A stretch of DNA of 55,274 nucleotides from Scytonema sp. UIC 10036 (GTDB taxonomy: Bacteria; Cyanobacteriota; Cyanobacteriia; Cyanobacteriales; Nostocaceae). Below the pieces are notes generated by a model that did not search any database, had not been told where the DNA came from, and saw nothing but the letters and a program-made list of their open reading frames with translations. Location: assembly GCF_009725235.1 (NCBI RefSeq), contig NZ_WJFC01000081.1, positions 1 to 55,274 of the forward strand. The letters are read 5' to 3'. Both the position numbers and the translations under genes were made by a program. Positions 8,172 through 17,745 of the stretch are shown piece by piece (within the stretch, counting starts at the first letter, position 1; each line of letters opens with the position of its first letter).

Positions 8172-8942
8172 CTACCAAGGCAATTGGCTACCATCCCAGG
8201 AAAAAAACTTTCCGCTATCGTTTTCTTGAAGTTGCTCAATAACACTCAGTAACTGAGTGACTGTCCGCTCAACGGAAAACAATTTTTCAGGTGGTACGTT
8301 TGCTTGAAACGGTTTGGAAAGTCGAGTATCAGTTGTACCGGGATGCAAGGAGACAACTATTGTTTTCGGGCTAGTTCTTCCATATTCAATAGCCACTGTT
8401 CGCACAAACATATTAAGAGCCGCTTTCGAGGCTCGATAACCATACCAACCCCCAAGTTGGTTATCACTTATACTGCCTAATTTTGCAGAAATACAAGCAA
8501 AAACACTACGCTCTTTGTGACGCAACAAGGGTAACAGGTGTTTGGCGAGTAAAACCGAGCCAATACTGTTAACTTGGAAGTAGCGCATTAAGTTTTCAGA
8601 ATTAATTTGTCTTAAACTTTTTTCTGGTTCTAGAGAAGATTCATGCAAGATACCCACACAATTAATGACTAGATGAATTTGTGTTACTTCCCCTCGTATC
8701 TTTTGGACAACTTCAGCAATCTGGGATTCATCAGTAATATCCATTGATAAGCAAGTTAAGCGAGCGCGATATTTGTCTGCTAAAATTAACAACTCAGAAG
8801 CAGAATCTGGCTGACGATAGGTTGCATAAATTTTGGCAATTTTTTCATTTTTCAGCAGGGTTTTTACAAAACCAATACCAATACCTTGACTTGCTCCTAT
8901 AATCAATGCATTAGCGTTCTTAATTTCTTGAAGAAAAGACAT
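8172..8942 (-). CDS. SDR-family oxidoreductase (CsgA/C-factor-like)
   Basis: A 256-residue short-chain dehydrogenase. The NAD(P)-binding glycine motif is GASQGIG (residues ~17-23) and the catalytic pair sits in YGYRASK near residue 161, with the preceding Ser in CISAKLG. The segment VINCVGIL replaces the usual NNAG. The overall pattern (SKAALNM, SLHPGTTDTRLSKPF) resembles the CsgA/C-factor subgroup; substrate unknown. Monocistronic by context, with an ordinary ATG start. Confidence 0.8.
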   Translation of the reverse strand: MSFLQEIKNANALIIGASQGIGIGFVKTLLKNEKIAKIYATYRQPDSASELLILADKYRARLTCLSMDITDESQIAEVVQKIRGEVTQIHLVINCVGILHESSLEPEKSLRQINSENLMRYFQVNSIGSVLLAKHLLPLLRHKERSVFACISAKLGSISDNQLGGWYGYRASKAALNMFVRTVAIEYGRTSPKTIVVSLHPGTTDTRLSKPFQANVPPEKLFSVERTVTQLLSVIEQLQENDSGKFFSWDGSQLPW

Positions 8943-9074
8943 TTTGTCTAACTCAGCAGCTTTCCTAATAATTATAATTACTTACTACAACTTCAGTCTA
9001 AGCAGTATAACTTATCTAATGATTATTTGTACCAACTTACTTAGGAACTAGCGTCGAAATAAAATACAAATTTG

Positions 9075-9102
9075 TAAGGGCGCAAAGCCGCCGCGCCCCT
9101 AC
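9075..9102. repeat. Short GC-rich dispersed repeat
   Basis: GTAAGGGCGCAAAGCCGCCGCG and the CCCCTAC that follows form a foldback of the GTAGGGGCGCGGCGGCG type; a relative is at 41970-41995. Confidence 0.5.
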
Positions 9103-9143
9103 GAATGATTGGTACGTTATTTAAACGCGACTCCCTTAATCCT

Positions 9144-10526
9144 CTATTTCCCGATACAAAATCGACTGAAAATCTTATCTAATACTGATTCTGTGACCTC
9201 CTCTCCAGTAATTTCTCCCAGTGCTTGAATTGCGCCTCGCAAGTCAATTGTCCAAAAATCAAAAGGTAGCTGTTGAGCGATGGTTTCCCGTACTTGTTCT
9301 AACGACGTTTTTGCTTTGACGAGTGCGGCTGCTTGTCTTTGGTTAATCGCTAAATCTAAGTCAGAGGCTTGCACCTTATCGACTCTGACTTTTTCCAAAA
9401 TCGCTGCTTCTAAAGCATCCAGCCCTTGGTTTTGAGCAACGGCTGTCTTAACAACATGGCTGATACTCTTGGGATATTGCACTTCTTCTGGTGGCGCTAA
9501 GTCAATTTTGTTGATAACTAGAATTACAGGACGGTGTTGCACTTGTTCATAGATTTCTCCATCGCCGGCTGTCCAACCTGTTGAAGCGTCTAGAGTTAAC
9601 AGCACTAGATCCGCTTCAGTTGCAGCACGCCGGGAACGTTCCACCCCAATCTTTTCTACTTGGTCTTCTGTTTCCCTAATTCCGGCTGTATCTAAGACTT
9701 GTACGGGAATTCCACCCACAACTAACTGTGATTCTACAACATCGCGAGTTGTACCGGGTAAGTCAGTCACAATGGCGCGATCGCTTCGACTCCAAGCATT
9801 CAACAAACTCGACTTACCTACATTCGGACGGCCGACAATTGCCACTTTTAACCCCGTGCGAAGCAGTTCCCCTTTGTCAGCAGTTGCCAAGATGTTGGCT
9901 ATTTCTACAGCAACTCCCTCAATTTCCGAGATGACTTGAGTTTCATCTAACGGCGGTAAGTCTTCCTCAAAATCTATTCGGGCTTCGATTTCTGCTAAAA
10001 TATCCAAACAGCTAGCCCGTAACTGACGGATGGGATGCGCTAATTTTCCTTGCAATCCCGCCAATGCCGCTTGTGCTGCTTGAGGCGATCGCGCACCTAC
10101 CAAATCGGCAATACTTTCGGCTTGAGTTAAATCCAGTCGCCCATTCAAAAACGCCCGCAGGGTAAACTCTCCTGGCTGAGCCAGTCTAGCCCCATTTTCC
10201 AAACAAAGCTGCAAAACCTGCTGTACTGCCATGATTCCTCCATGACAGTGAAATTCCACGACATCGTCACGAGTATAGGAACGAGGTGCTTTCATAATTA
10301 GCAAAAGAGCCTCATCCACGACTTGGCGTGTCCGTGGATGGCGGATATAACCGTAAAGGATACGGTGACTTTCCCAAGCTTGACGCCCTGGTGCATGAAA
10401 CAAAGTTTGAGCAATTTGCATTGCTTCCGTCCCGGAGACACGCACGATACCAACACTGCCTTGTTGGGGGACAATAGCAGTCGCGATCGCGGCAATGGTT
10501 CCAGTGGTTGCAAAGTTTTCTGACAT
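9144..10526 (-). CDS. mnmE: tRNA uridine-5-carboxymethylaminomethyl modification GTPase MnmE
   Basis: A 460-residue protein of full normal length. With MnmG it installs the cmnm5 group on the wobble uridine of certain tRNAs. An N-terminal formyl-THF-binding domain ([20 protein letters not shown] start) precedes a helical domain that is split by the G domain: G1 GRPNVGKSS near residue 231, G2 in [10 protein letters not shown]3 DTAG, G4 NKID. The C-terminus ends in the invariant CIGK containing the catalytic Cys. The ATG start gives the family's usual N-terminus. It is housekeeping and unlinked in function to its neighbours. Confidence 0.97.
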   Translation of the reverse strand: MSENFATTGTIAAIATAIVPQQGSVGIVRVSGTEAMQIAQTLFHAPGRQAWESHRILYGYIRHPRTRQVVDEALLLIMKAPRSYTRDDVVEFHCHGGIMAVQQVLQLCLENGARLAQPGEFTLRAFLNGRLDLTQAESIADLVGARSPQAAQAALAGLQGKLAHPIRQLRASCLDILAEIEARIDFEEDLPPLDETQVISEIEGVAVEIANILATADKGELLRTGLKVAIVGRPNVGKSSLLNAWSRSDRAIVTDLPGTTRDVVESQLVVGGIPVQVLDTAGIRETEDQVEKIGVERSRRAATEADLVLLTLDASTGWTAGDGEIYEQVQHRPVILVINKIDLAPPEEVQYPKSISHVVKTAVAQNQGLDALEAAILEKVRVDKVQASDLDLAINQRQAAALVKAKTSLEQVRETIAQQLPFDFWTIDLRGAIQALGEITGEEVTESVLDKIFSRFCIGK

Positions 10527-10864
10527 TCAGTTACGATTTATAGTTAATTGCAAAAAATTAGCCCCATACCATTTTGGATTTTAGATTTTAGATTTTGGAT
10601 TGAGAAAGTCATGTATGGACTTGATGTCAATCAATTATCTGTCTCCTCTTGATTCCAATTAGTACTATCCTAGTTCAAAAGTACTCATTTATAAGATATC
10701 GCAAGTAACTTCTGAGTTTAACAAAGGAGGCTTCAGCAAAAACGAGGAATATCCTTGTTTCCCTTTAGAATTATAGTTTTTTATAATCTACAATAATTCT
10801 TTCCCAATCCAAAATCCAAAATCCAAAATCCAAAATCCAAAATCCAAAATCGAAGGAGTTAATC
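10527..10864. repeat. Intergenic region with AATCCAA-type repeats
   Basis: 338 bp with no gene. TTTTGGATTTTAGATTTT units lie at 10570-10605 and at least six tandem CCAAAAT heptamers at 10804-10850, ending a few bases before the ribosome site of the small gene at 10865. Confidence 0.7.
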
Positions 10865-11068
10865 GTGGAAAAACCAAAAATCAACTGTGCGGAAGCTTGC
10901 GTCAATGGCTGTGTTTTAGGGGATGAGTGTCCCAACACAGAGTTCAAAGAAGCTGCTTCAAAGTTTATTGAAGATACTCCCTTAGACCAAATGATAGAAA
11001 TAGCTGAAATAGCAAGAATGAAAAAACTGATGGAACCCCCTAAATGGGTATTTCCTGAAGATACGTAA
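10865..11068 (+). CDS. Small cysteine-rich conserved cyanobacterial protein
   Basis: A 67-residue protein from a GTG start with a strong GAAGGAG 8 bases upstream. Its N-terminus has four Cys, spaced C-x3-C-x3-C-x6-C (CAEACVNGCVLGDEC), which suggests a metal or disulfide site. The rest is helical and acidic (KFIEDTPLDQMIEIAEIARM). There is no signal peptide. I recognise it as a type of small unannotated cyanobacterial protein, but no function is known to me. Confidence 0.65.
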   Translation: MEKPKINCAEACVNGCVLGDECPNTEFKEAASKFIEDTPLDQMIEIAEIARMKKLMEPPKWVFPEDT

Positions 11069-11124
11069 TTAAAGTATGAAGGATGAAGGATAAAGGATAA
11101 AAAGTTTTGTATTGACTTCATCCT

Positions 11125-12060
11125 TTAAATCACAGTTTTTTGTAAAGTTGCTATTACCCCATACATCTGAACTGGATCGAGAACCCGTAGCAGGCTGCTT
11201 TGAGTCACAAGTCCAAGTTCTTTACCTCCATCCCAAGACACAACCAATCTTTTTGTATGTCGCCGATGCATTTCCCGCAAAGCAGTTAAAAGAGAATCTT
11301 CAGGGCTTAATAAAAAAAGCGGCGTACTCATAACAGACTGCGCCCGAACTTCTGTAAGATTCATTTGCAGTGCTTGGAATTGGACAATATCTCGCTCGGT
11401 AACAATTCCTACAGGAACATGAATGAAGTGTCCGAGTTCTAATTCTGGATATTGCTCGGTAATGACAACACAACTAATTTTATACTCTGCCATAACTTGA
11501 GCTAAGCTCAAAACTGAAGCAGTGACTGGCGCACGAATGACTTGGGTTGTCATAACATCTCCTACACGCATAAGCTTGAGGAGATGGATGGGGCGCAAAA
11601 TACTACGAATACTTTCATGAGAGACAACTCCAATGAGTTCTCCCTTCTGTCCTAAAATCGGTAAATGACGAATGCGGTAGCGCCGAAATAAAAATAGGGG
11701 GGCAAAAATATCTTTAAAAGTCGTTTGAGAGAGTGTAATCACTGGTTTTGTCATGACTTCAGCGATTGTCACTTTTTCAAAGGGTATGCTTGCTGCTGTC
11801 AGCCGCACAATATCCCGTTCTGTAAAGATTCCTAACAATTCCCTTTCCTGCACCACCAAAACACAACTAGAACCCGTCTCATGGATAGGAAACCCATCTG
11901 AGTGTGAATTGACACTAGATAACGAACAACTGTGAATCCGCCTTTCGTTCATTAAAGCAATAACATCTATAAGTTGTGTATCACTTGTAACTTTGAGTGG
12001 ATTATAGTCTATTGCTGCTTCTATTTCTGGCTCACTTAGCTGTAGGTCATCAAATTGCAT
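11125..12060 (-). CDS. Protein with four CBS domains
   Basis: A 311-residue protein made almost wholly of four CBS repeats in two Bateman pairs. The repeat signatures are LLGIFTERDIVRL, LIGVVSHESIRSIL, PVGIVTERDIVQF and LGLVTQSSLLRVL, each after a V/I-x-EVM- or SVMST-like helix (VMTKPVIT, VMTTQVIR, VMSTPLFL). Bateman pairs usually bind adenine nucleotides. In cyanobacteria this block is often the front of a histidine kinase or diguanylate cyclase, but here it stops after the fourth repeat with no output domain, so it is a stand-alone nucleotide sensor or a truncated one. Confidence 0.8.
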   Translation of the reverse strand: MQFDDLQLSEPEIEAAIDYNPLKVTSDTQLIDVIALMNERRIHSCSLSSVNSHSDGFPIHETGSSCVLVVQERELLGIFTERDIVRLTAASIPFEKVTIAEVMTKPVITLSQTTFKDIFAPLFLFRRYRIRHLPILGQKGELIGVVSHESIRSILRPIHLLKLMRVGDVMTTQVIRAPVTASVLSLAQVMAEYKISCVVITEQYPELELGHFIHVPVGIVTERDIVQFQALQMNLTEVRAQSVMSTPLFLLSPEDSLLTALREMHRRHTKRLVVSWDGGKELGLVTQSSLLRVLDPVQMYGVIATLQKTVI

Positions 12061-12355
12061 GGCTAGTTTTACAAAGGAACATGGCGCTCTGTTTCATAAT
12101 GTACCAAGTCGTAACAGAATTCTTCATTTATTTATTTATTGTTTAGATTAGTAACTTTTCTTAGCGGAAGGATGAAGGCAGAGGCTGCTCTGCCTTACCC
12201 AAATGGATAAATTTATTGGACTTGACAAAATGTACTTTGCACGAAAGTATGTTCTTCACGGAGATCTTTGGATATTTGTATCTCTTATTAATGAAGGACA
12301 AAGTATAAATTCTTTATGCTTTATCCTTTATGCTTTATCCTTGTTACTTATATTT

Positions 12356-13345
12356 ATGCCTAGTACCACTTGGAATCGTCATCACGTTCTTTCTCTTTCT
12401 GACTTCACAAGCGCCGAGTATAACACTGTATTACAAACGGCTGCCAGTTTCATGGAAGTCTTGTCTCGTCGAACAAAGAAAGTACCAACTTTACAGGGGC
12501 AGGTGGTGGCAAATTTATTTTTTGAACCCTCGACTCGGACTCGCAGTAGTTTTGAACTTGCTGCAAAGCGTTTGTCAGCTGATACGCTCAACTTTGCCTC
12601 GGCGACTTCTTCTATGACCAAAGGAGAAACTATTCTCGATACGGCAAAGACTTATCTAGCAATGGGTACCGATATTATGGTGATCCGCCACAAGGAAGCG
12701 GGCGTTCCCCAGGCGATCGCAGCTGAAATGGATCGTTTGGGAGTACGAGTCAACGTTCTGAATGCAGGTGACGGTCAACACGAACATCCTTCTCAAGCAC
12801 TGCTTGACTTATTTACTATTTGTACTCTCCTCGATGCTGACTCCCCGCAGATCGAACTTTTAAAGGATAAAAAAGTTGCCATTGTTGGGGATATTGTACA
12901 TTCACGAGTTGCCCGCTCAAACATTTGGAGCTTTACCGCTAGTGGTGCTCGGGTACATCTCGCCGGACCACCCACACTTTTACCAAAATTATTTGCTGAT
13001 TACGGCGAAGACCAACCGGGTAAATTGTTTCTTCACTGGGAGCTAGAACCTGCTTTGGAAGATGCGGATTTTGTTATGACTTTGCGCTTGCAAAAAGAAC
13101 GGATGACCGCTCATTTATTGCCCTCCTTGCGAGAGTACCATCAAATGTATGGTATTACACATTCGAGATTGGAACTTTGCAAACCAGAAGTCAAAATTTT
13201 ACATCCCGGTCCAGTAAACCGTGGTGTTGAAATTAGTTCTGAAGTGATGGACGATCCTAAATTTAGTCTTATTCAAAATCAAGTCAGTAGTGGTGTCGCT
13301 ATTCGTATGGCTTTGTTGTACTTAATTGGCAGTGGGAAGAGTTAG
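12356..13345 (+). CDS. pyrB: Aspartate carbamoyltransferase catalytic subunit
   Basis: A 329-residue enzyme that joins carbamoyl phosphate to aspartate in pyrimidine synthesis. The carbamoyl-phosphate loop FEPSTRTRS is at residues 56-64, the aspartate-side HPSQALLD near 144-151, and [10 protein letters not shown] near 283. The frame is open back to 12203, but those 51 residues come from TTTATGCTTTATCC-like repeats and resemble no ATCase, so I start at [10 protein letters not shown], which fits the family length. No pyrI neighbour is present. GTTAGTG heptamers follow at 13346-13400. Confidence 0.93.
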   Translation: MPSTTWNRHHVLSLSDFTSAEYNTVLQTAASFMEVLSRRTKKVPTLQGQVVANLFFEPSTRTRSSFELAAKRLSADTLNFASATSSMTKGETILDTAKTYLAMGTDIMVIRHKEAGVPQAIAAEMDRLGVRVNVLNAGDGQHEHPSQALLDLFTICTLLDADSPQIELLKDKKVAIVGDIVHSRVARSNIWSFTASGARVHLAGPPTLLPKLFADYGEDQPGKLFLHWELEPALEDADFVMTLRLQKERMTAHLLPSLREYHQMYGITHSRLELCKPEVKILHPGPVNRGVEISSEVMDDPKFSLIQNQVSSGVAIRMALLYLIGSGKS

Positions 13346-13400
13346 ATAGTTAGTGGTTAGTTGTTAGTGGTTGGTTGTTAGTAGTTAGTTGTTAGTGGTG
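13346..13400. repeat. GTTAGTG/GTTAGTT heptamer tract
   Basis: Seven or so degenerate heptamers directly after pyrB, same family as at 2888. Confidence 0.8.
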
Positions 13401-13444
13401 TTGGATAGGTGTCTCGCCTGTCATGATTTTGCTCTCTGTCTTCT

Positions 13445-13789
13445 TCAAGAAGCTGCGGGGAGTAGGTCTACTGCTTCTGTACTTTTATGCTCTTTCAGAA
13501 ACAAATGCCCAAGCGCAAACAAAACTTCTGCCTTTTCCGTGTCTGTTGCTTGCATGATGAGCATTTTTAAACTCACAGAAGAATCTATCGAAAGACGACA
13601 TTTCGCAGGGTTTTTAGCTTCCTCAGGAAGAAAATTTAATACAGCAAAGTAATCGCCAGCTCTTAGGTCTTGCTTACCATTAATAAATCGACTGAGGCTA
13701 CTCTCGTTGACTCCTGTCGCCTCAGAAATCTCCCTGGCGGTCAACCCACTTTCCCTAATCGCCTTTATCAAAATTTGCTGGTGATCCAT
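13445..13789 (-). CDS. XRE-type helix-turn-helix regulator
   Basis: A 114-residue regulator. Residues ~4-50 form a Cro/CI-type HTH: LTAREISEATGVNESSLSRFINGKQDL. The C-terminal part (LKMLIMQATDTEKAEVLFAL) is helical and may dimerise. The open frame extends six codons further to a TTG, but that codon lies in a palindrome; ATG MDHQQIL is the better start. Three inverted repeats fill the DNA just upstream, so autorepression is likely. This style of regulator is common in plasmids and phage. It is divergent from the repeat-protein gene at 14094. Confidence 0.7.
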   Translation of the reverse strand: MDHQQILIKAIRESGLTAREISEATGVNESSLSRFINGKQDLRAGDYFAVLNFLPEEAKNPAKCRLSIDSSVSLKMLIMQATDTEKAEVLFALGHLFLKEHKSTEAVDLLPAAS

Positions 13790-13801
13790 CTTCTTGCTAA
13801 A

Positions 13802-13882
13802 TAGCAATTTTTGCTATACCATTTTCTCATTAGCAATTTTAGTAATGAGAAGATACCTGTTTGTTATTTTAACAATAACAAA
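13802..13882. promoter_or_regulatory. Three successive palindromes, candidate XRE operators
   Basis: TAGCAA-ttt(tt)-TTGCTA at 13802-13816, TTCTCATTA-N10-TAATGAGAA at 13824-13851, and TTTGTTATT-N5-AATAACAAA at 13860-13882. They stand in a row in the divergent control region, the first only 13 bases from the regulator's ATG. Confidence 0.55.
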
Positions 13883-13991
13883 TCAGCCATTGAACTGCAA
13901 TTTCCTAGTTGTAGGTTACACGGAAATCAAAAATATGCCCTTGCCTGGTGGGACAGGGGCTGAAACGTTGTAGTTTTTATCTATTGCTATT

Positions 13992-14093
13992 ATGACTCAA
14001 AACAATTCCGAAACACAAGGAATATATTACCCAGTTAAAGCAGCTTGCTCATTTGTCTGGTATCACTGTACCGCCGTTGAGGAGGTGCGTTGA
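13992..14093 (+). CDS. Putative 33-residue leader ORF
   Basis: ATG at 13992 opens MTQNNSETQGIYYPVKAACS... (33 codons), and its TGA at 14091-14093 abuts the ATG of the next gene. The next gene's ribosome site GAGGAGG lies inside this ORF, the arrangement used for translational coupling. No ribosome site is seen for the small ORF itself and no homologue is recognised. Confidence 0.35.
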   Translation: MTQNNSETQGIYYPVKAACSFVWYHCTAVEEVR

Positions 14094-15401
14094 ATGACAA
14101 AAGTTTTGATAGTCCGCAGTCAGTTAGATAACGAAGAATGGGGAGACGAACCAGCAGATCCCGATGATGTCTGGTGTGTGGGCGATCGCGTTCGTTTGAG
14201 GAACAGCACTGTAGAAGGAACTGTTTGTCTTGAGCAACAGAAGCCGTTTTTAAATTCCTTGTACCTGCCCTATGTTTTGGTTCTGTGGGACGGGAAAAAC
14301 ATACCCATTCCCGTTGAGCCTGAGTTATTAGTGAGGCTCACGAGGTACATTCCACAAGATTTAACTTGGCAGGCTGCTGAAAGTTTTGCTGATGAATCTC
14401 ATTCAAAGCATCTAAATGAGAATACTGAAAACGAGCAAGCAAGATGGAATAGCTCAAGGCTCACGCCTCAAATCGAATCCTCTACCTCAACAGCCTCATA
14501 TAAAAGCCATACAAGTTTTGTACAGGATAACCAAATAGGACAGTATTGGTTACAGGAGCCAGCCTCCACTGATTCTTCTGGTGTGAGTGAGGAGTTAGAT
14601 TCAGAGAATGCTTGCGGTGTTTCTCAGCCATTACTGGGGGGTAGTGTAAATAGCCCTAGTAAAAATCTTGAACAGCCCAATCCCTGCTTTGGTAAGAACA
14701 GCCCTAGTAATGACTTACCCACCAGTAAAGATAGACCTAGTAAAAATCGTAGAACTCGTGGCGAAGGCAACGGTACTATCCACTGGCGCACTCTTACCAA
14801 GAATGGAAAAGATTACCTGCAAGCCTACTATCACTGGAAGGAGAACGGTCGAAAAAAAAGCAAGTACATTCCCAAACAGTTGCTAGAACTGGTTCAACAG
14901 GCAGAGGAGCAGAAACGCCCAGTAATAGAAATTCTGGCAATATTGAGTGGAGAAAGTTTACTGGTGGGTAAGGAAAACAGCCCTAGTAAAGTAGAACAAA
15001 ATTACTTATTTACCAGTAAAAACAGCCCTAGTAACATCAAGGAACAGCCAATACCCACCAGTAAAAATAGCCCTAGTAATGTCAAGGAACAGCCAATACC
15101 CACCAGTAAAAATAGCCCTAGTAATGTCAAGGAACAGCCAATACCCACCAGTAAAAATAGCCCCAGTAAAACGCGGCGACATAAAGGCTTAGGCACTGGT
15201 TCTCTTCAATGGAAAACCATTACCCTCAATGGGAAAGATTATCCCCAACCTTGGTATCACTATGAGGTTTGGATTGAGGGCGATCGCATTACCAAAAAGA
15301 GCAAGTATATTCCCAAGCGGCTGCTTAGCAAAATTCAGGAGCTAGAGGCACAAAAAGCGTCGGTGAGCGAAATTTTAGAAGTTCTTGGAGAAAAAATTTG
15401 A
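14094..15401 (+). CDS. Repeat-containing cyanobacterial protein with two similar domains
   Basis: A 435-residue hydrophilic protein of unknown function. The N-terminus (to ~85) is rich in Trp and acidic residues. Two copies of one domain are visible: residues ~223-290 (GNGTIHWRTLTKNGKDYLQA...KSKYIPKQLLELVQQAEEQK) and ~363-435 (GTGSLQWKTITLNGKDYPQP...KSKYIPKRLLSKIQELEAQK). Between them are three tandem 15-residue repeats (NSPSNVKEQPIPTSK) and further NSPSK-type motifs. The KSKYIP-helix domain looks nucleic-acid related, but that is a guess. Start follows GAGGAGG. Its DNA-level repeats continue past the stop (15426-15452). Confidence 0.55.
   Translation: MTKVLIVRSQLDNEEWGDEPADPDDVWCVGDRVRLRNSTVEGTVCLEQQKPFLNSLYLPYVLVLWDGKNIPIPVEPELLVRLTRYIPQDLTWQAAESFADESHSKHLNENTENEQARWNSSRLTPQIESSTSTASYKSHTSFVQDNQIGQYWLQEPASTDSSGVSEELDSENACGVSQPLLGGSVNSPSKNLEQPNPCFGKNSPSNDLPTSKDRPSKNRRTRGEGNGTIHWRTLTKNGKDYLQAYYHWKENGRKKSKYIPKQLLELVQQAEEQKRPVIEILAILSGESLLVGKENSPSKVEQNYLFTSKNSPSNIKEQPIPTSKNSPSNVKEQPIPTSKNSPSNVKEQPIPTSKNSPSKTRRHKGLGTGSLQWKTITLNGKDYPQPWYHYEVWIEGDRITKKSKYIPKRLLSKIQELEAQKASVSEILEVLGEKI
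15011..15167. repeat. 45-bp coding tandem repeats
   Basis: Three near-identical 45-bp units containing ACCAGTAAAAATAGCCCTAG and GTCAAGGAACAGCCAATACC. Partial copies lie at 14649, 14695, 14963 and, outside the coding region, at 15426-15452. Confidence 0.85.
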
Positions 15402-15488
15402 GTCGCGCAAGTTTTATGAGTTATTACTGGTGGGTATTGAAAATAGCCCTAGTAAATCTAGAAAACAACTCAAGGTGTATATTCTGCG

Positions 15489-16556
15489 CTAGAGGTTAAT
15501 GACTTCCTTTAGCTGTGTCAGCAATGCCTGATTCTCAATGGGGCTACCGACAGATGTTCTAAAATAGTAAGCATCTAATCCTGGTTTTAAACCAAAATCC
15601 TGTACAAAAATATTTCTGGCTTGGAGTGCTTGAACTAAATCTTTTGAGGGAATGTTGAGTGGTTTTGTATGAACTAAAAGAAAGTTTGTGGCAGAAGGGC
15701 AAACAAAGAACCCAAGGTTTTCAAGTTCCCTAGCTAAGTACTCCCTATCTTGGCAAATTTGCTGAATATTAGAATGGACATACTCCATGTCTTCTAGTGC
15801 TGCGATCGCACCTACTATGGCTAACTTATTCACAGCAAACATTTGGGCTGCGCGGTAGAGATAATCCACCACAGTCTCATTGCCAATTCCGTAGCCCACC
15901 CTTAAACCTGCTAAGCCAAAGCTTTTCGATAAGCTGCGTAAAATGATGAGATTCGGATAGCGATCGACAAGGTCTGCTACAGTTTCCTGGCAAATTTCAT
16001 AGTAACACTCATCCACAACCACCACGCACTCTACACGCTCCAGAATTTCCTGGACAATCTCGCGTGGAATCAGGTTAGCTGTGGGATTGTTGGGGTTAGC
16101 AATAAACAAAACCTTCGTTTTGGGAGTGACTTTCTGCACTATTGCCTCAACATCAAGCCCAAAATCCGCAGTTCTATGGACTAAAATCGGATTTCCGTTA
16201 ACAACTTGAGTACTGAGAAAATACACAAAAAAGGTTGGAACTGGGATAATGACTTCTTCTCCCGGCTTGACAAAGACTTTAGCAATCAGTTCGATCAAAT
16301 CGTCAGAGCCATTACCGATAAAAATCTGCTGTTCCTTTGCACCCGTATACTTGGCTAATGCTTCTCGTAGCTTTCCCCCAAGTATCTCTGGATACCGATT
16401 GATTGTCTTCACTGCATCTGTAATCGCTTCGACAACATGGGGTGAGGGTGGGTAAGGTAACTCACCTTTATCCAGACGAATAACATCACTCCCTTTAGCC
16501 CGTCTGGGTTCTTTTTGACCAATACTCTTAATATGTTCGTTAACTAGATAATCCAT
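15489..16556 (-). CDS. HisC-like PLP-dependent aminotransferase
   Basis: A 355-residue fold-type I aminotransferase most like histidinol-phosphate aminotransferase. The PLP lysine is K211 in SLSKSFGLAGLR, the cofactor Asp is D182, NPNNPT is at 154-159, and the C-terminal substrate-carboxylate Arg lies in FRTSVGSP. The usual HisC N-terminal NENP motif is replaced by LDKGELPYPPS, so the true substrate may differ. It is the last gene of a tight operon (15 bases after the HAD gene) with a phosphotransferase and a HisD-like gene. It could be the genome's hisC, but the company it keeps argues for a specialised pathway. Confidence 0.75.
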   Translation of the reverse strand: MDYLVNEHIKSIGQKEPRRAKGSDVIRLDKGELPYPPSPHVVEAITDAVKTINRYPEILGGKLREALAKYTGAKEQQIFIGNGSDDLIELIAKVFVKPGEEVIIPVPTFFVYFLSTQVVNGNPILVHRTADFGLDVEAIVQKVTPKTKVLFIANPNNPTANLIPREIVQEILERVECVVVVDECYYEICQETVADLVDRYPNLIILRSLSKSFGLAGLRVGYGIGNETVVDYLYRAAQMFAVNKLAIVGAIAALEDMEYVHSNIQQICQDREYLARELENLGFFVCPSATNFLLVHTKPLNIPSKDLVQALQARNIFVQDFGLKPGLDAYYFRTSVGSPIENQALLTQLKEVINL

Positions 16557-16571
16557 TGTTTCAAATAATAT

Positions 16572-17705
16572 TTAACGGTTGTTTCCTAGTAACATTGGTA
16601 ACTCAAGTACACTGTTTAAGATAACATCACATCCTACATCTTTGAGCATACTTTGTTGCTTATCTGACATCCGATCTCCAAATACACCAGTCAATACCCC
16701 TATAGATAGACATCCAGCTTGTTTGGCAGCAACAACATCACTCGTAGCATCACCAATATAAGCTGCATACTTACGATCTAAAGATTGAAATTCTTTTGAA
16801 CAGAAAATTTCAACATTTTCATCAGGATAAAGTGCTTTAAGTACGACAAATGGGTGGGGTTTGCCGAGTTTCTGACTGTTACCAGAACGAGATAGAATTG
16901 CTTCTGCGTCTAAAACTTCGTCATATGTAACAATGCGTGTTTTGTCAAAGTATTCGAGTAACCCTAGCTTGGATAGGGGCTGAATCACTTCATTTCTCGG
17001 TCTTCCTGTTGCGATGCCTAAAGTGTAGTTATAGCGATCGCGTAAATTTTGCAATACTATCCCAATACTTCCTAAGTCCAAAACGGTATCATCATCAGGA
17101 AGAACTCCGCAACCCTTTGTTTCATACCATTCTTGGAAGTTATGATAGCAAAGCTGCCACAAATCTCCTTTAGGTTGAAGGTAACTTAACTTTGCCCCCA
17201 AAATTCTTTCTGAGAACAAACTGACATACCCAACAACATCTGTTCCTGTTAAAAATTGAGTTTCTTCCCAAAATATTCCAATTAAAGCATCGCTAATTCT
17301 TGAGGTATAATTATTCTTTTGCAAGAAATTTTTTAATCTTGCTAATTCCTCGTTTACAGGGAGAGGATTGCCGATAATATTAGACCAATCCTCAGGATAA
17401 TTTACTTTCACTGCGTTGAGAATTCCCAGCAAATGCAGAGACATAACAAAAAATGTTAAGTCCCAGTTTGAGTTAACAGCCCGCCTTTTTAATTCATAAA
17501 CAAACTGACTGGATATAACCTTTTCCCCAACCAAAGCCAATTTAGTTAAAAAATCATCACCTTCATCAAAATAATTTTTTAACCCAAGGTAGCTGTCACT
17601 AGTTATCAAATCCCAGACAGTGAGGCGGGCTGTATTCCAATACTTTTTTTCACTAGTAATAACTCCATCCAAATCAAAGATAAGAGTTGTAAGTTGCTGA
17701 TACAT
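16572..17705 (-). CDS. HAD-superfamily hydrolase
   Basis: A 377-residue HAD phosphatase. Motif I is FDLDGVIT at residues 9-16 with the nucleophile Asp, motif II lies in GIATGRPRNE, motif III around the Lys of LGKPHPFV, and motif IV is YIGDATSDVVAAKQAG. A large helical cap insertion (~residues 30-210) makes it much longer than the usual 220-residue phosphoglycolate-type enzymes. Position between the HisC-like and kinase-like genes suggests it removes a phosphate from the pathway intermediate, as histidinol-phosphatase does in histidine synthesis; that is inference. Gap to the upstream gene is 40 bases. Confidence 0.8.
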   Translation of the reverse strand: MYQQLTTLIFDLDGVITSEKKYWNTARLTVWDLITSDSYLGLKNYFDEGDDFLTKLALVGEKVISSQFVYELKRRAVNSNWDLTFFVMSLHLLGILNAVKVNYPEDWSNIIGNPLPVNEELARLKNFLQKNNYTSRISDALIGIFWEETQFLTGTDVVGYVSLFSERILGAKLSYLQPKGDLWQLCYHNFQEWYETKGCGVLPDDDTVLDLGSIGIVLQNLRDRYNYTLGIATGRPRNEVIQPLSKLGLLEYFDKTRIVTYDEVLDAEAILSRSGNSQKLGKPHPFVVLKALYPDENVEIFCSKEFQSLDRKYAAYIGDATSDVVAAKQAGCLSIGVLTGVFGDRMSDKQQSMLKDVGCDVILNSVLELPMLLGNNR

Positions 17706-17745
17706 ATTATAAGGATTCAGGAGAGCGCATAAAGGATAAAGTTAT

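Noticed and set aside
12203..12355. 51-residue N-terminal extension of PyrB
   Set aside because: Translated repeat DNA, not found in ATCases; the ATG at 12356 gives the normal length.
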